Shown: positions 1-13,430, counted from the stretch's first letter. The stretch is DNA of 64,000 nt from Malachius bipustulatus (GCA_910589415.1 OU342632.1:35043637-35107636), one strand, 5' to 3'. Notes: generated by a model not told the origin, from the letters alone. A program made the numbers and translations.

Positions 1-1256
1 GCTATACTTTTTTGTAACTCTTGCAGTTTGGAAGTTACAATTTTTTATGTGTTGCGAAACAAGATCGGCGTAAATTGATGAAAATCGGTTTCAGACCGAA
101 AGCTCTAATATGGTTTGAGTGGATTTGCAGGGGGAAATGATCATAATTCCAGCATCAGAGATGCTAGAAAAATGTTTCAGGTATCATTACTTTTCTAAAA
201 GAGTTGACATTAATACCAGGTTATCGAAAAAAATTTACTTTGATTGTGAAAAAATTTCTATCGCTTCGTACAGGCGGTAATGTCAATTTCAAAATTTCAA
301 GTTTAAGATGTCATAAAAGTCAGACAAATCAACATTGATCATTATTGATTTATTTACAAGACCGCCAAATCATAGCGATTGAAATGAGGGACTATACTTT
401 TTTGTAACTCTTCCAGTTCAGAAGCTATAATTTTTTATGAGCTGCGAAGCAAGATCGCCGTAAATTGATGAAAATAGGTTTCAGAGCGAAAGCTCTAACA
501 ATTGTTTAAATGCAGTTGCAGTGGAAAATGATCATAATTCCCGCGTCAGAGATGCTAGAAAAATGTTTCATGTATCATTATTTTCATAAAAGTGCCCATA
601 ATAATGCTAGGTTATAGAAAAATGTTTACTTTGATCGTGAAAAAATTAATATCGCTTCGTACAGGCGGTAATGTCAATTTCAAAGTTTCAAGTTTTAGAT
701 GTCATAAAAGTCATAAAAATCAACATTGATCATTCTTGATGTATTGACAAAAATTTCATGTCATAACGATCGAAATGAGGGGCTATACTTTTTTGTAACT
801 CTTTGAGTTCGGAAATTACAATTTTTTATGACCTGGGAAACAAGATCGCCGTAAACTGATGAAACTCGATTTCAGACCGAAAGCTCTAATACTGTTTAAA
901 TGGAGTTGCAGGGAAAAATTATCATAATTCCAGCGTCAGAGATGCTAGAAAAATATTTCAGGTATCATTATTTTCATAAAAGAGCCGGCAATAATGCCAC
1001 GTTATCAAAAAATGTTTACTTTCATTGTGAAAAAGTTTATATCGCTTCGTACAGGCGGTAATGTCAATTTCAAAGTTTCAAGTTTAAGATGTAATAAAAG
1101 TCAGAAAGATCAACATTGATCATTATTGATTTATTTACTGAACAGCTATTTCATAACAATAAAAATGAGGGACTATACTTTTTTGTAACTCTTCGAGTTC
1201 GGAAGTTACAATTTTTTATGCGTTGCGAAACAAGATTGGTGCAAATTGATGAAATT
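1..1256 (+). repeat. 390-bp satellite array, left arm
   Basis: Just over three tandem copies of a unit of about 390 bp. The landmark TCGCTTCGTACAGGCGGTAA recurs at 261, 652 and 1042, spacings of 391 and 390. Copies differ by scattered substitutions. The array runs off the left window edge and stops abruptly near 1256, where a CT-rich tract begins. The same unit lies in opposite orientation at 3690-5395. The short ORFs inside it are chance readings of the repeat. Confidence 0.9.
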
Positions 1257-3689
1257 CCGTCTCCTTTTGGCAATTGGTGTCTCCTTTCTCTTTCTCTCTC
1301 TTTCTCTCATTTTATCTCTCTCTCGCTCTAGTTGTTAGTGCCGGCGTAAATTCCCTGGAGATTTCGGTTTTTTTACGCTATCAATCCTAAAAATGAATGT
1401 TCTTATTCTTAAACATGGAAAGTTTATGTTCCTATATATTATAGGTAAATAAGCACATACCTATACCATTCGTCTTCAAATTCTCAGGAGACAAAGATGT
1501 ATTTATGATCAGTACAGGACAGGTTTTATTATGCAGACATATAACGCGCGCAATCGCTTGATAACAATAATAAAAGCCACGAACTTCTATTATAATATGA
1601 CACGATATTTGATAATTTCGCCTATTTTTTTTCCGCATTCATTTCGTCTCGTCTTCATCATATCAATGATTTAGACAGTCGGGAGACTTAATTTTTATTT
1701 CCCAGACAGTCTCATCTCAGCTCAGTGTGCCATTCATATGAGCGTCTGACATCTCGGACATTCCTCAGAGATCACCTAAAATGACTGCACAGTTTCTAAG
1801 CGTTAAAGTCGCGATGGTCGCCCACGGCCTGCCATCAGATCCGGGATGACAGGACAAACACCACGTCATCACACAGCCTCCTCGGTAAACACCACCGGCC
1901 GTCGGCAAACATTCATAGATGCCCTTCCTTATTCTACGTATATAGACGTTATTAACGCGCACGTATTGTATCTGCCAGGAGACGGCGATGGACTAATGAA
2001 GCAAACTGGGAAAAGCAGTGGTGGCGGTGGAGATATCTGATATGTGTTAGTAGCCATCATTGACAGATTAACTACTGTTTACTATATAGAGACTTTTATT
2101 CCTATCTGAAGATAAGCTGTTCATTTGAGAGAAGGAATTATTGATTTGTCGATCTTCTGCAACAATTTGGTGAGAGTTGGTGCAACACTTTGAACAACCC
2201 CATCCCCGGGCCTTCAAAAGATAACGCAAAAGAAGGATTTTCGCGATATGTGAATTAGCAGTTCTGTTTTTTTTTAAAGCCGCGCATGTGCAATACAACC
2301 AAGACATATTATTTTCTCACTGCTTTCTATTTTGTTGATCATATCTCGGCAGTCACTCGCGCTACGCTCTCAACTTGATCATTTTCGGACTCCTTTTACA
2401 ATTTTGGAGCAGGTTCAAAGATGCTACTGCGCTTTCAAGTTCCAGAGACGCCAGAGAACGATAAACAGGTCTTTGTATAATTTGCTGCAAGCAAACTATA
2501 GGTAAACTGAAAAATTCCATACACACACTTTGGACAATTAAGTGTATAGCTTATGAACGGTAATCAGAGCTGGGATTGTTATTTTTGAATTTTCCTCATC
2601 TGATTCAAAAAAAATTTGCACATGCTCCCAAAATTTGGCAACTTTTTGATTTTTTTTTTGCATATTTTCCAAAATTTGGCAATGGTTGCCGAGTAATAAG
2701 AAATACTCAAAAACTTCAAAAGGAAGAGCCAAAAGACTTGCAACTTGCAATAGCTCAGCCAAAATTTTTTCCGGGATATGAGATTCGGGTCTATAACTCT
2801 CATTTTACCTTGCTACCAAAAAATCAGGAGAATGATAAGCTTATTGACAAGGCTGCTTTTTTTAAAATAAATTTGCTCATAAAGGATTTTTGAAGAGGAC
2901 AAAAGAAGATTGAAATACTGATCGATTTCTCAGAAAAACGCAAAATAATCCATAAAAAATAAAAAAGTCATTTTGGTCATCATTTTTGGCAAATTATTAG
3001 GTTCATCACAATGTCATAATTTCATTGTCTTGTAGAATGAGGCATTCCCATTTTGACCAGTCATGGAACCAAACCATCGACGTTCATTTCAGATGCCAGT
3101 TAATATTAAAATTTGACAGTCCCAAGCATAATTATTTGAATGCATGCGAGCACTCCTGCTTATCCAACAACACGTTATAGAGACGAAATAAAAACACCAA
3201 GCATGGCCGATATGACGTTAATATAATGACATTTGAAGACTTCCGACGGAAGGAGCGCATCTCAAGACCCACTTGATGACAAAATGAGATTGAATTAACC
3301 GTGATTGAGTGATGTGTCCAACTTTCCTGCCACGAGCTCAATTTGCGACGACGCACGACTCGCGAATCCCGTTCACAAAATGGTTATTATTAGCCTTAGG
3401 AAGTAATAATCAAGACCGACGGATACTTTCTAACAGATCAAGATTCGGTCAAATCACTCTGTCAGCTTAATGGTGATGTAATTGTGTCTTTTCCTTTTCA
3501 ACCGGTTATCTTTTAGTCTTCTGATAGAGGGTTGATTAATCGTCAATTTTTACACTCTCTTTACCATAATACTCTCAGTAACGTGTTGGACGGTTATATA
3601 AAAAAAAGATTATTCTGCAGTTGTTTGAAAAATTTTTGCGAGAAACTGGAAACTTTTTGCCATTGAAGATTGATTTCATGAATGCGTTC
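1257..3689. other. Core between the two inverted satellite arrays; no gene seen
   Basis: This holds a CT-rich tract (about 1282-1330) and then AT-rich sequence with no recognisable coding segment, RNA gene or transposon terminus. It probably lies in the last intron of scro. Because it is flanked by inverted arrays it could be the interior of a large foldback element, or simply intron between two independent insertions. Confidence 0.4.
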
Positions 3690-5395
3690 TATACAAGGAA
3701 AAAAAAAAGAATAATATTTCCCAGTATATGATAATTTTCATCCTTTTTCTGACTTTTATGACAACTTAAACTTGAAACTTTGAAATTGGCATTATCGCCT
3801 GTACGAAGCGATATAAATGTTTCAACGATCAAGGTAAACATTTTTCGATAACGGCATTAATACCGACTCTTTTAGAAAAATAAGATACCTGAAACATTTT
3901 TCTAGCATCTCTGACGCTGGAATTAAGTAATAATTATTCCCCCCTGCAACTCCATTTAGAGTTTTCGGTCTGAAACCGATTTTCATAAATTTTCGCCGAT
4001 CTTGTTTTGCAGCGCATAAAAAATTGTAACTTCCAAACTGGAAAAGCTACAAAAAAGTATAGCCCCTCATTTCGATCATTATGATATGGCTGTTTTGTAA
4101 ATAAATTAAGAATGATCAATGTCGATTTTTCTGACTTTAATGACATTTTAAACTTGAAAGTTTGAAATCGATGTTCCCTCCTGTACGAAACGATATAATT
4201 TTTTTCAGGATCTAAGTAAACATTTTTCTATAACCTAGCATTATTATGAGCACTTTTATGAAAATATTGATACCTGTAACATTTTTCTAGCACCTTTAAC
4301 GCTTGAATTATGATAATTTTTTCTGCAACTCCATTTAAACAATATTATTAGAGCTTTCGGTCTGAAACTGATTTTCATCAATTTGCGCCGATCTTGTTTC
4401 GCAGCACATAAAAAATGATAACTTTTGAACTGAATGCGTTACAAAAAAGTATAGCCCCTCATTTCGAACGTTCTGATATTGCTGTGTTGTAAATAAATCA
4501 AGAATGATCAATGTTCATATTTCTGACTTTTATGACATCTTAAACTTGAAAACTTTGAAATTGACAATACCTCCTGTACGAAGCGATATAAATTTTTTTA
4601 ATATCAAAGTAAATATTTTTCAATAACCCGGCATTAATACCGACTCTTTTATAAAAATAATGATACCTGAAACATTTTTCTAGCATCTCTGACGTGGGAA
4701 TTATGATAATTTTCCCCTGCATCTCCATTTAAACAATATTAGAGCTTTCGGTCTGAAACCGATTTTCATCAATTTACGCCGATCTTGTTTCGCGGCATAT
4801 CAAAAATTATAACTTCCGAACTCGAAGAGTTACAAAAAAGTATAGCCCCTCATTTCGAAGGTTATGACATGACCTTTCTGTAAATAAATCAAGAATGATC
4901 AATATTGATTTTTCTGACTTTTATGATATTTTAAACTTGAAACTTTGAAATTGATATTCTCTCCTGTATAAAGCGATATAAATTTTTCCACGATCAAAGT
5001 AAATATTTTTCGATAACTCGGCATCAATACCGACTCTTTTATAAAAATAATGGTACCTGAAACATTTTTTTAGCATCTCTGACGTGGGAATTATGATCAT
5101 TTTCCCCTGCAACTCCATTTAAACAATATTAGAGCTTTCGGTCTGAAACCGATTTTCATCAATTTACGCCGATCTTGTTTCGCGGCACATCAAAAATTAT
5201 AACTTCGGAACTCGAAGAGTTACAAAAAAGTATAGCCCCTCATTTCGAAGGTTATGACATGACCTTTTTGTAAATAAATCAAGAATGATCAATATTGATT
5301 TTTGTGACTTTTATGATATTTTAAACTTGAAACTTTGAAATTGATATTCTCTCCTGCATAAAGCGATACCTATAAATTTTTCCATCAAATCTAAT
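3690..5395 (-). repeat. 390-bp satellite array, right arm (inverted)
   Basis: About 4.4 copies of the same 390-bp unit as at 1-1256, now on the minus strand. The landmark GTACGAAGCG or its variants is at 3801, 4183, 4576, 4966 and 5356, spacings of 382, 393, 390 and 390. The last two copies (around 4560-5390) resemble each other more than the earlier ones, as expected from recent local duplication. Confidence 0.9.
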
Positions 5396-8300
5396 ATTTT
5401 ACGATTACGTGGATCACCACTTTACACCAGATTATCCAGAATCTAAAGGTGCGAGAACAAGATTTGTTATTGAACTAGTTGCTCTAGTTAAGGATGAGAT
5501 CAATTTCACCAAAAATTGCCCTTTAAACCATGCACCAATGACGATGTTGACAGTTTGGAACCCCCTCTCTAACAAGGTCCAGAGGGGGGCTAGGAATTTT
5601 TGACCAGAACTGGTCTGGTTTCTTAATAAACTGACAATATTCATGCAAACCGACAGCAACTTCACGAAAACAGGAATGAAGAAACTTGGAACCCTTCAAA
5701 GCTGGAGGCGAAAATACCCTTCAACCTTTCCTATATTATAGTACAAAATTTTGTACACGGTCTATCCACATCTGTCTTCGTCCAACACCGTTGACCCACC
5801 CGCATTGTCATGATAGTAGGTCCAATAAATTGATAATTTGTCTACTTATTCAATTTTTTAGTTTCCCAGTGCCTTATCTCGTAATGTCAGAAAATACCGG
5901 GCATGTCGTTCTTTTAGAGGGGGGGGGGGGGCCTAATAAGGATTGCTGAAAATGGTTGACCTTACCTTCAGGACGATTATTGCCTGAATAAGATGACACC
6001 ATTAACCGGAGTTGATTAACACCAATAATTATTGTTAGACGAATATAAAATGTAGGTCGTGTGTCTTTTTACCTTTTTACCTTCTCCAGACGCTGGAGCA
6101 GGAGGACGGCAAGCAAGGCTCTTGAAGGGATGCTGTCTTCGCAAACCTTTAGTTACAAATCCAGTTAGATGAGATGGGTTGGGAAGTTATGCCGCGAGAT
6201 CGTCAACCATGAGGGGAAAAATACGAAAATAATGATAGTAGAACGATGAAAATGAAGACGAATGACGTTCTTCATTTTTTTTTCTGTTGACCCAATTCTG
6301 TCCCATATCCACAAACACCAGTTTAATTAACACCAATCTCTAAAGATAATATCCTTTCGCAGCTCTTCGACAAAATAATGTAGATCAGAGCTAACCCTTT
6401 TAGATTTATGTGTCAGTAGCCATCATTAAACTTCTAAATTGTCGATCGTCTCTATATCTCGAAATTCTTCTCGTCAAGGTTCGCAAAAATTGGTGGCGAG
6501 CAGCGCCAGGTCGTTTGGATGGAATAGACGGCATTATGGAAAATCCCACATTCTTTTGGTTCCTGATCCGATAAGTTTCTCATTAGAGAAGCAGTAGGAT
6601 CTTTTGGAGTATAGCTACTCAACCAGAGAGGTGGCTAGAGTCAATCTTCATTAACTCTGGCTGGGCCTGTTAGTCAATTCCAACTCATGCAGTGTGTTTA
6701 TAGTTAGTTGATTTATTTACAGATTGTTGATCCTTCACAATTAAATTGTGGTATATTGCATTGTATGAGGATGCATCTACTAACAGTGCGTTCTAGATGA
6801 CTTTTTGTGCCTCCCCTTCTGGTGATTCTTCGATTATAGTACCCCATCCAGTTCTAGTTCTCGCGGAGGAGATACAAAATTTTCGATTGTTCTATTTTCC
6901 GCTGGTTGGTAAAGACATAGACAGTGGAATCTTCTTTGTTGTACAGCGTGGCACTCGATCAGGAGATGTATTAGGGTTTCGTTCCCCTTCAATGATGCAG
7001 AATCTACAGGTTAGATTATTTTGTAGATCCAAATCTTGCTAAGATGTGTTGCGGGTTTGCATTACAGTAATGCTCCATTAGAAGACTTGCTGTCAAACAG
7101 TTTTTGTTGAGTTTGATGCAGGCTTCAAATCTTTTTTGGTTGTACTTATTTCTCAAGCATTATTTTGGTGGTGGGACATGATGAAATGCGCTTATCTTCC
7201 CATGATGGTAACTTACTTAAAAAAATATTTATTCATTCCCTCTTGAAACTTCTTGTAGATTCTGTCCTTACGACTTGTAGGGAAATTTTGGAAAAGCTTG
7301 ACAGCTAATTTTTTCAGCAGTGCAACTCCCCGGTGTTGCCTTAAAAAAATCACCACAAGGTTTTATTTCGAAGTTGCCTGGTTCATTCTTTTCTATCAAT
7401 TCTGGCCATTTTCAATCTCGTAGAAGTCGTAGAACCTAATTCTGCAGCATCGATTACTGAAAACCCGCTACGACTTATTGATGACAGCTGATTGCTTCTG
7501 CAAAATTAGAACGTTGAAAGCAATTTGGATTGCTGTCAGTAACGTACATAGCACGCCAAAAGCCAATTCTGTATGTCCTTTTGGAGAATTTTTCACCGAC
7601 TTTGTCATAAGTATTCTTCATATTTTCCCACTTGTTTTCCAATTTTACTTCTTCAAGATCATAAGTTCTAATCATAAGTTCTATCAATTTCTTTATATAG
7701 CAAGTTTCACTGTTCCTCTCACTTCGTCGTCTTTAGGATTGGTGACATCTAAACCAAACTTCGTATGAGAGGATTTTTTTGCATAAGTTCAGTCGCAAGC
7801 GTCATAAATAGTTGTGGTGGGTTGCATTCCTAAATCTTCTGGATTCTTTGGCATTCCTGACGCATCTCGTCGTCGATCAGCTGGCGATATAACATAATCT
7901 GATCAAAACTGGAATCAAAATCATCGTCTCCACAGAACTGAATAAGCCCCTACCATCTTGCATGGTCTTGCTCGTGCAAACGTTGCCTCCTAGAATCACA
8001 AGCTCAATTTGGAAGCAGTTTAGATCTTCTTTTTCAGACAACTATAGCCTCTCTGTCTCTTGCTACCATGAAAATTTTACCTGCATGGAGGCTGCATATA
8101 GAATGGGGGGGGGGAGTTCATCCATTCTCTTCTTCTCTTATTAGATGACGATAACGCGTTATGTTTGCTCTCCAGGTGGCGTTCGAAACACGATCATTTT
8201 GCTTAGCTGCTTCGAGTATTCTTGGCAATCTTTTTTCCAAGTGACCAAGTAAAGAGTACCGATGAGCATTTTGTTTTGGTTTGCAGTCTTGACGATTGTT

Positions 8301-9289
8301 TTGGGAAGTACACAAATCAATAGTTTACCACTCCGACGGCAATTGTTTGGAACCAAGTTGATCTTCCAGTAAAGGACCATCTAGTGAAGGTTGTGTCTGT
8401 TTAAGACACGGCATGTTTTTTTCAGTGGTAACCAGTAAAAAACTAACCATGCAGCATGCAGGTAATAATGTAATGCTGAGAGTTAGTTAGATAGGATGGA
8501 TGAGTATCTTCTTGACAGGTTACATAAGTATGTTTTCAAACCCTCAGGTTCTAAGCTTGGGGGGTTTACGACATTAATAAGGTGATGCTATTTTGACACG
8601 TTGACAGTGATTTGTCATTGATAATAATTAGAGGGTAAACTGGTATTTTGTGGGGTAAATTAAAGTAACAAATCACCCCTGCGGGGTGAATCTATCGCCT
8701 ATCCTCGCTCAATCAATACACAAATTGGGCAAGAATTGCGAGAACATGAACTCACGTGGTGTGCGTTCACAGTTCATGCAAGCAATTTAAAAACCAGTGG
8801 CGCGACGCAAACAACAGATTTCTTTCAAATCTCCGCCCATCTGTTACTGTTGTTCTTTTCCGACAATTTACCCGATTGTCTCTGATTTATTCGAGCACAA
8901 ATTATCGGTGGCCAGTTCGGCAGTTTGCAGGATACCAGTGTACAGTTTTAGAGGACAATGGATATAATTTTTGTACGCCACTGATAGTCTATAAGTGCTG
9001 AAGGGCTGTCTGCAGCGGAATAAGTGGAGGGTCCTGGCCCACTTGAAACAGCGTGCGCTGTTTGAAGGGCCTGCCTGTGCCCTTTGCTCCATGTAACTAG
9101 AGAGAGAAGAACTGAGAGAACGGTTGTGTATTGATTCATTGCTTCCTGGTGCCCTGCAACCACTAAACTTTATACATATAGGTACAGTAGTAGAGGGATA
9201 TTTTGACATAATTTTTTCTCTCTTTTATTATCAAAAAAGTATTAGGTAAATACTGCTTTTCATCTGTTAAATTAAAAATCATAATTAAC
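5396..9289. other. Presumed scro last intron; decayed sequence only
   Basis: No intact gene is seen. A run of 12 G lies near 5919-5930 and one of 10 G near 8104-8113. Between about 6470 and 8400 the minus strand has short open stretches in changing frames (for example 7475-7687 and 8118-8380) with protein-like composition, which may be an old pseudogene that I cannot name. The 3' end of this interval supplies the pyrimidine tract for the scro acceptor. Confidence 0.35.
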
Positions 9290-9307
9290 ATAACCTCTTA
9301 TTTCCAG

Positions 9308-9589
9308 TCCTCAAGCTCTCCCCGACGAGTGGCCGTTCCCGTCCTAGTGAAAGACGGCAAACCCTGCTCAGGGGGCGGCTCGTCTACCTCCGGGCAGCAG
9401 GCCGCCCCCACAGAGACGTCATCCCGCACCCATCAGCCGTCCCCGGCTTCGGGGTGTCCCCAGCAGGCGCCCCCGCAATGCATGAACGGCGGACTGGCCA
9501 TGTACCGGCAGCACCAGGGTCAGTATCAGCAGCAGTGCGCCGCCTCCGCCGCCGCCGCTTACCTGCCGATCCAGACAAGGGCGTGGTAG
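9308..9589 (+). CDS. scro: scarecrow (NK2.1-class homeobox protein), last coding exon
   Basis: This is the C-terminal exon of a homeodomain transcription factor of the NK2.1 (NKX2-1/scarecrow) class, a nuclear DNA-binding protein of anterior brain and pharynx patterning in insects. A TTATTTCCAG acceptor ends at 9307. The exon is in phase 0 and encodes 93 residues before TAG at 9587-9589. It opens with SSSSPRRVAVPVLVKDGKPC, the NK2-specific domain that follows the homeodomain; the LVKDGKPC form matches NKX2-1 rather than NKX2-2/vnd, which usually reads LVRDGKPC or LVRNGKPC. Then comes a Ser/Pro/Gln/Ala-rich tail ending in TRAW, like the RTW end of NKX2-1. The homeodomain must lie in upstream exons outside this window, so the last intron is longer than 9.3 kb. 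Assignment to scro rather than vnd is by motif only. Confidence 0.88.
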   Translation, partial: SSSSPRRVAVPVLVKDGKPCSGGGSSTSGQQAAPTETSSRTHQPSPASGCPQQAPPQCMNGGLAMYRQHQGQYQQQCAASAAAAYLPIQTRAW

Positions 9590-10629
9590 TGATGGGAGGA
9601 ATGGGGGATCGTGCCCTGGGACGACCTCTAAGACGGAGGACGGATGGGCCTTCCTCGGGGAGGAAGGATTCGGTGCGCTTCCCTGGGACGATCTCTTTTA
9701 GGACGATCTGCGGTTACGGAGATCGATTATTGGAAGAGGTGTAATAGTGTCGTGGGTTGGTGATGCTTGTGGTGAGGTGAGTTTTTTTGAAGAGAACTTG
9801 AAGGGATGAGTGGATATGGGATTCCCAAGGACGAGATGTTAGGACTTGTTTTTGCATGTAAAATCTCGAGGTTTGCAGTCAGTGATTTGTTGGTAGGTAT
9901 CCTTAAGAGCGAGGATTATTTTATAACGATGAGTGAAGTTGTGCTTGAACTTGTAATGTAAAGAATGGTCGTGTAAATTTGTTTTATGTGTAGGTAAATC
10001 TGGAATAATTTGGCTTTGAGTGAGTCGAAGTTTTCAAAATTTACAAAGAAATTTTATACATCAGGGAATCACACAGGTACCAAGCAGCCATATTTTATGA
10101 GAGGAGAGGTTGATGATTCTGTTCAAGGACGGGAATGTGTTGGAGCTGTGAGCAACGTAGCGATGACAACATCGAAGCAAGAAGCTACGAAAAATAGCTA
10201 CGAAAGTATCCAAGTCGAAGCAGCGAAACACTTGCAATATAAACGCATGCACTGTTTTTCATTGCTTTGCTGTTGTCGTCACTAATATCGTTTCTCACTA
10301 TAACTCCATAACATCTCGGTCTTAGACAAATTCACTTGAAAAACTTAAACATTTCTGGTTGCCTCAGGTGTGAGGTGTGAAAAATTAAGTTTCAATTCCT
10401 CAATTTTACGGGACATTTCCGCCATCTTCCTTCCTTATGTGTACTAGATTTAGCGGAAGTTGTTGAAGAAGGTTGTCACGTACAACTTTGATCAATTGAC
10501 AAATTATATTTCTAGAGCGTCACCTTAAAAACTCGATCATCAGTGACTGGCACGGCTGCGCACTTCGGGGCCGGGCGAACATATAGTAATTCTAGCCCGG
10601 TGCTATAGCCCAACCCCTTTTCATTTCTA
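9590..10629 (+). other. Proximal 3' UTR of scro (probable)
   Basis: Directly after the scro stop codon the sequence stays GC-moderate to about 9740 and includes two related copies of CCCTGGGACGA (about 9614 and 9681). No AATAAA with a convincing downstream element was picked out here. The 91-codon open frame at 10010-10285 has no recognisable match and is probably UTR. Confidence 0.4.
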
Positions 10630-12720
10630 TCTGAAGACCCATTTGTGCGTCTTTTAGACACCTAGTGGGTAAAAGACGCACTTGTACGTATTTTAGGCAC
10701 TATATGAGTACATAAAAGTGACACAAATGGCAATGAAAAGCAAGTTTTCTTGAAGCTTTACTTTGACAATGTAAAATACCAATATCAAGACAACACAAAT
10801 TTATATTTCTTGACGGCTTAGAATTAATAAATTGTTCTTTTTTGGCGATTTAACAAAAAATCTTAAGTTTTTTAAGTTTTTTTTGCAAAAGAAGTGTTCA
10901 AGCATTTTGACGATTGTCAGATTCGATCTTCAGCCTTGTTTGGCATCAATTTTCGTCCATGCTTATTAAAACACTCCCATTCTGCAAATCTTGTGTGATA
11001 CACATTGCAAAAGAAGTGTTTGAGCACTTTGACGATTGTCAAATTCGGCCTTCGGCCTCGTTAGGCATCAATTTTACTTCATGCTTCTTAAAACACTCCC
11101 ATTTTGAAAATCTTGTGTGATACACATTGCATTGAGCACTTTGACGATTGCCAAATTCGGTCTTCAGCCTCGTTTGGCATCAGTTTTCATCCATGCTTAT
11201 TAAAACACTCCCATTCTGCAAATCCTGTGTGATACACATTGCAAACGAAGTGTTTGAGCACTTTGACGATTGTCAAATTCGGCCTTCGGCCTCGTTAGGC
11301 ATCAATTTTACTTCATGCTTATTAAAACACTCCCATTTTGAAAATATTGTGTGATACACATTGCATTGAGCACTTTGACGATTGCCAAATTCGGTCTTCA
11401 GCCTCGTTTGGCATCAGTTTTCGTCCATGCTTATTAAAACACTCCCATTTTGAAAATCTTGTGTGATACACATTGCAAAAGAAGTGTTTGAGCACTTTGA
11501 CGATTGTCAAATTCGGCCTTCGGCCTAGTTAGGCATCAATTTTACTTCATGCTTCTTAAAACACTCCCATTTTGAAAATCTTGTGTGATACACATTGCAT
11601 TGAGCACTTTGACGATTGCCAAATTCGGACTTCAGCCTCGTTTGGCATCAGTTTTCATCCATGCTTATTAAAACACTCCCATTCTGCAAATTTTGTGTGA
11701 TACACATTGCAAAAGAAGTGTTTGAGCACTTTGACGATTGTCAAATTCGGCCTTCGGCCTCGTTAGGCATCAATTTTACTTCATGCTTATTAAAACACTC
11801 CCATTTTGAAAATATTGTGTGATACACATTGCATTGAGCACTTTGACGATTGCCAAATTCGGTCTTCAGCCTCGTTTGGCATCAGTTTTCGTCCATGCTT
11901 ATTAAAACACTCCCATTCTGCAAATCTTGTGTGATACACATTGCAAAAGAAGTGTTTGAGCACTTTGACGATTTTCAAATTCGGCCTTCGGCCTCGTTAG
12001 GCATCAATTTTACTTCATGCTTATTAAAACACTCCCATTTTGAAAATCTTGTGTGATACACATTGCAAAAGAAAACTTTGAGCACTTTGACGATTGTCAA
12101 ATTCGACCTTCGGCCTCGTTTGGTATCAATTATCGTCCATGCTTATTAAAAAAACTACCATTTTGCAAATCTTGTGTCATACTCATTGCAAAAGGAGTAT
12201 TCAAGCACTTTGACGATTGTCAAATTCGGCCTTCGGCCTCGTTTGGCATCAATTTTTGTCCGTGCTTAAAACACTCCTATTTTGCAATTTGCATCACAAA
12301 CTACTATTGTGATATCCCAAACTACTTTTTCATGAGATATCACAAACTAATATTGCCATACAAGTTGCAAAATGGGAGTGTTTTAAGCACTGACGAAAAT
12401 TGACGCTAAAGGAGGCCGAAGGCCGAGTTTGACAATCGTCAAAGTGCTTGAACAGTCCTTTTCAACTTGTGCCACACAAGATCTTTTGTTAAATCGCCAA
12501 AAAACAACAATTTATAAATTCAAAATGGTCAAGAAATATAAATTTAATGAACTCTAGAGATTGATGTTTTATATTGTCAAGTGACAGGCTTCATCAAGCT
12601 TCATGAAAACTTGCTTTCAATTGTCATTTATGTAACTTTTAAGCACAAGTGCCAAAAAGTATTTCATTTTTAGGCACTTGTCCCTTAAAAGAATGTCATT
12701 TCGAAACTAACATGACAATC
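10630..12720. mobile_element. Foldback element with internal tandem array
   Basis: Diverged terminal inverted repeats of about 240 bp (10630-10870 and 12485-12720) share blocks such as AAATTTATATTTCTTGAC, TTTTTTGGCGATTTAACAAA and AAAGCAAGTTTTC in opposite orientation. Between them lies a tandem array, a short unique spacer (about 12290-12365) and one monomer in reverse orientation (about 12365-12455). This is the layout of Drosophila FB/Galileo-type elements. No transposase is present, so it is non-autonomous. It sits in the scro 3' region. Confidence 0.75.
10885..12290 (+). repeat. Tandem array, 112/122-bp alternating dimer
   Basis: Twelve monomers, marked by TTGACGATTG at 10907, 11029, 11141, 11263, 11375, 11497, 11609, 11731, 11843, 11965, 12087 and 12209. 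Spacings are 122, 112, 122, 112 and so on, then 122 throughout at the right end: a higher-order repeat of 234 bp made of two monomer types. The B type lacks the AAAGAAGTG segment. The repeated 62-68-codon ORFs here are by-products. Confidence 0.92.
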
Positions 12721-13430
12721 AAAATGGCTACTTTATGAAACGATTTAACAAAAATTAATGAATGAAACTTATTAAGGCGGCTTAATCCCCCTTTTCGTGG
12801 GAATGGATTTACAAGCCGAGCCTGCGTTAGTCCTAAAATCTAACCGAAGGGATACCGAGCCATGAGCCGAGCGCCCAAGCCTGCCGAATCCTATGGCGCT
12901 GACTTGACGAGTCACTTGCCGAGTCCCGCACCTAAGAAAGCCACCTTTAGCATAACGCATTAGCTTTCTGTGCCAGATTACTGTTGTGAAGTGCTTTAAG
13001 AACTAAGTTGGCTCGAAAACAAAATTTCAACGAAAAATTGACTATTTTCTGACTTCATTTTTTTATTATTATTGAAATTTGGACTCACCCTCACCCTGTA
13101 TAAAGGAATCACTTTGTATATTAAGAGAGCTGAATGAGCTAAATTATCTTTACAGCGCATTTTCAAGCGACGCTTCACCAAACTCGCTCCACCACAGAAA
13201 AAGTTGCGGTGTTTTTTCAATGCTCAAGATCGACGCGCAGTTTAACAGATGTTGTAAGGCGCGTGAACAATCGAGTGCAATTCAAAAAATTCGTTATCGA
13301 TGTGATGTTTTTAAACAACATTTGTCCCCATTTTTGGGCCTCACTTTTCTAAAATTTCGTCCCCATTTTTAGAATTTTTTTACCTTCAAATAATAATTTG
13401 TCGAGCTAAGTACCCATAGAAATATTTCTT
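12721..13430. other. Unassigned, with a GC-rich patch
   Basis: At 12770-12960 a GC-rich stretch repeats short GCCGAGC/GCCGAATC/GCCGAGTC motifs. The rest is AT-rich. The 97-codon frame at 13079-13372 has no recognisable domain and is not called. Confidence 0.3.

Noticed and set aside
9384..9744. ORFs in other frames across the scro exon
   Set aside because: They are shadows of the GC-rich scro exon, whose own frame carries the conserved NK2-specific domain.
10914..12403. Series of 62-116-codon ORFs with near-identical products
   Set aside because: They are readings of the 112/122-bp tandem repeat and appear on both strands with the array's period.
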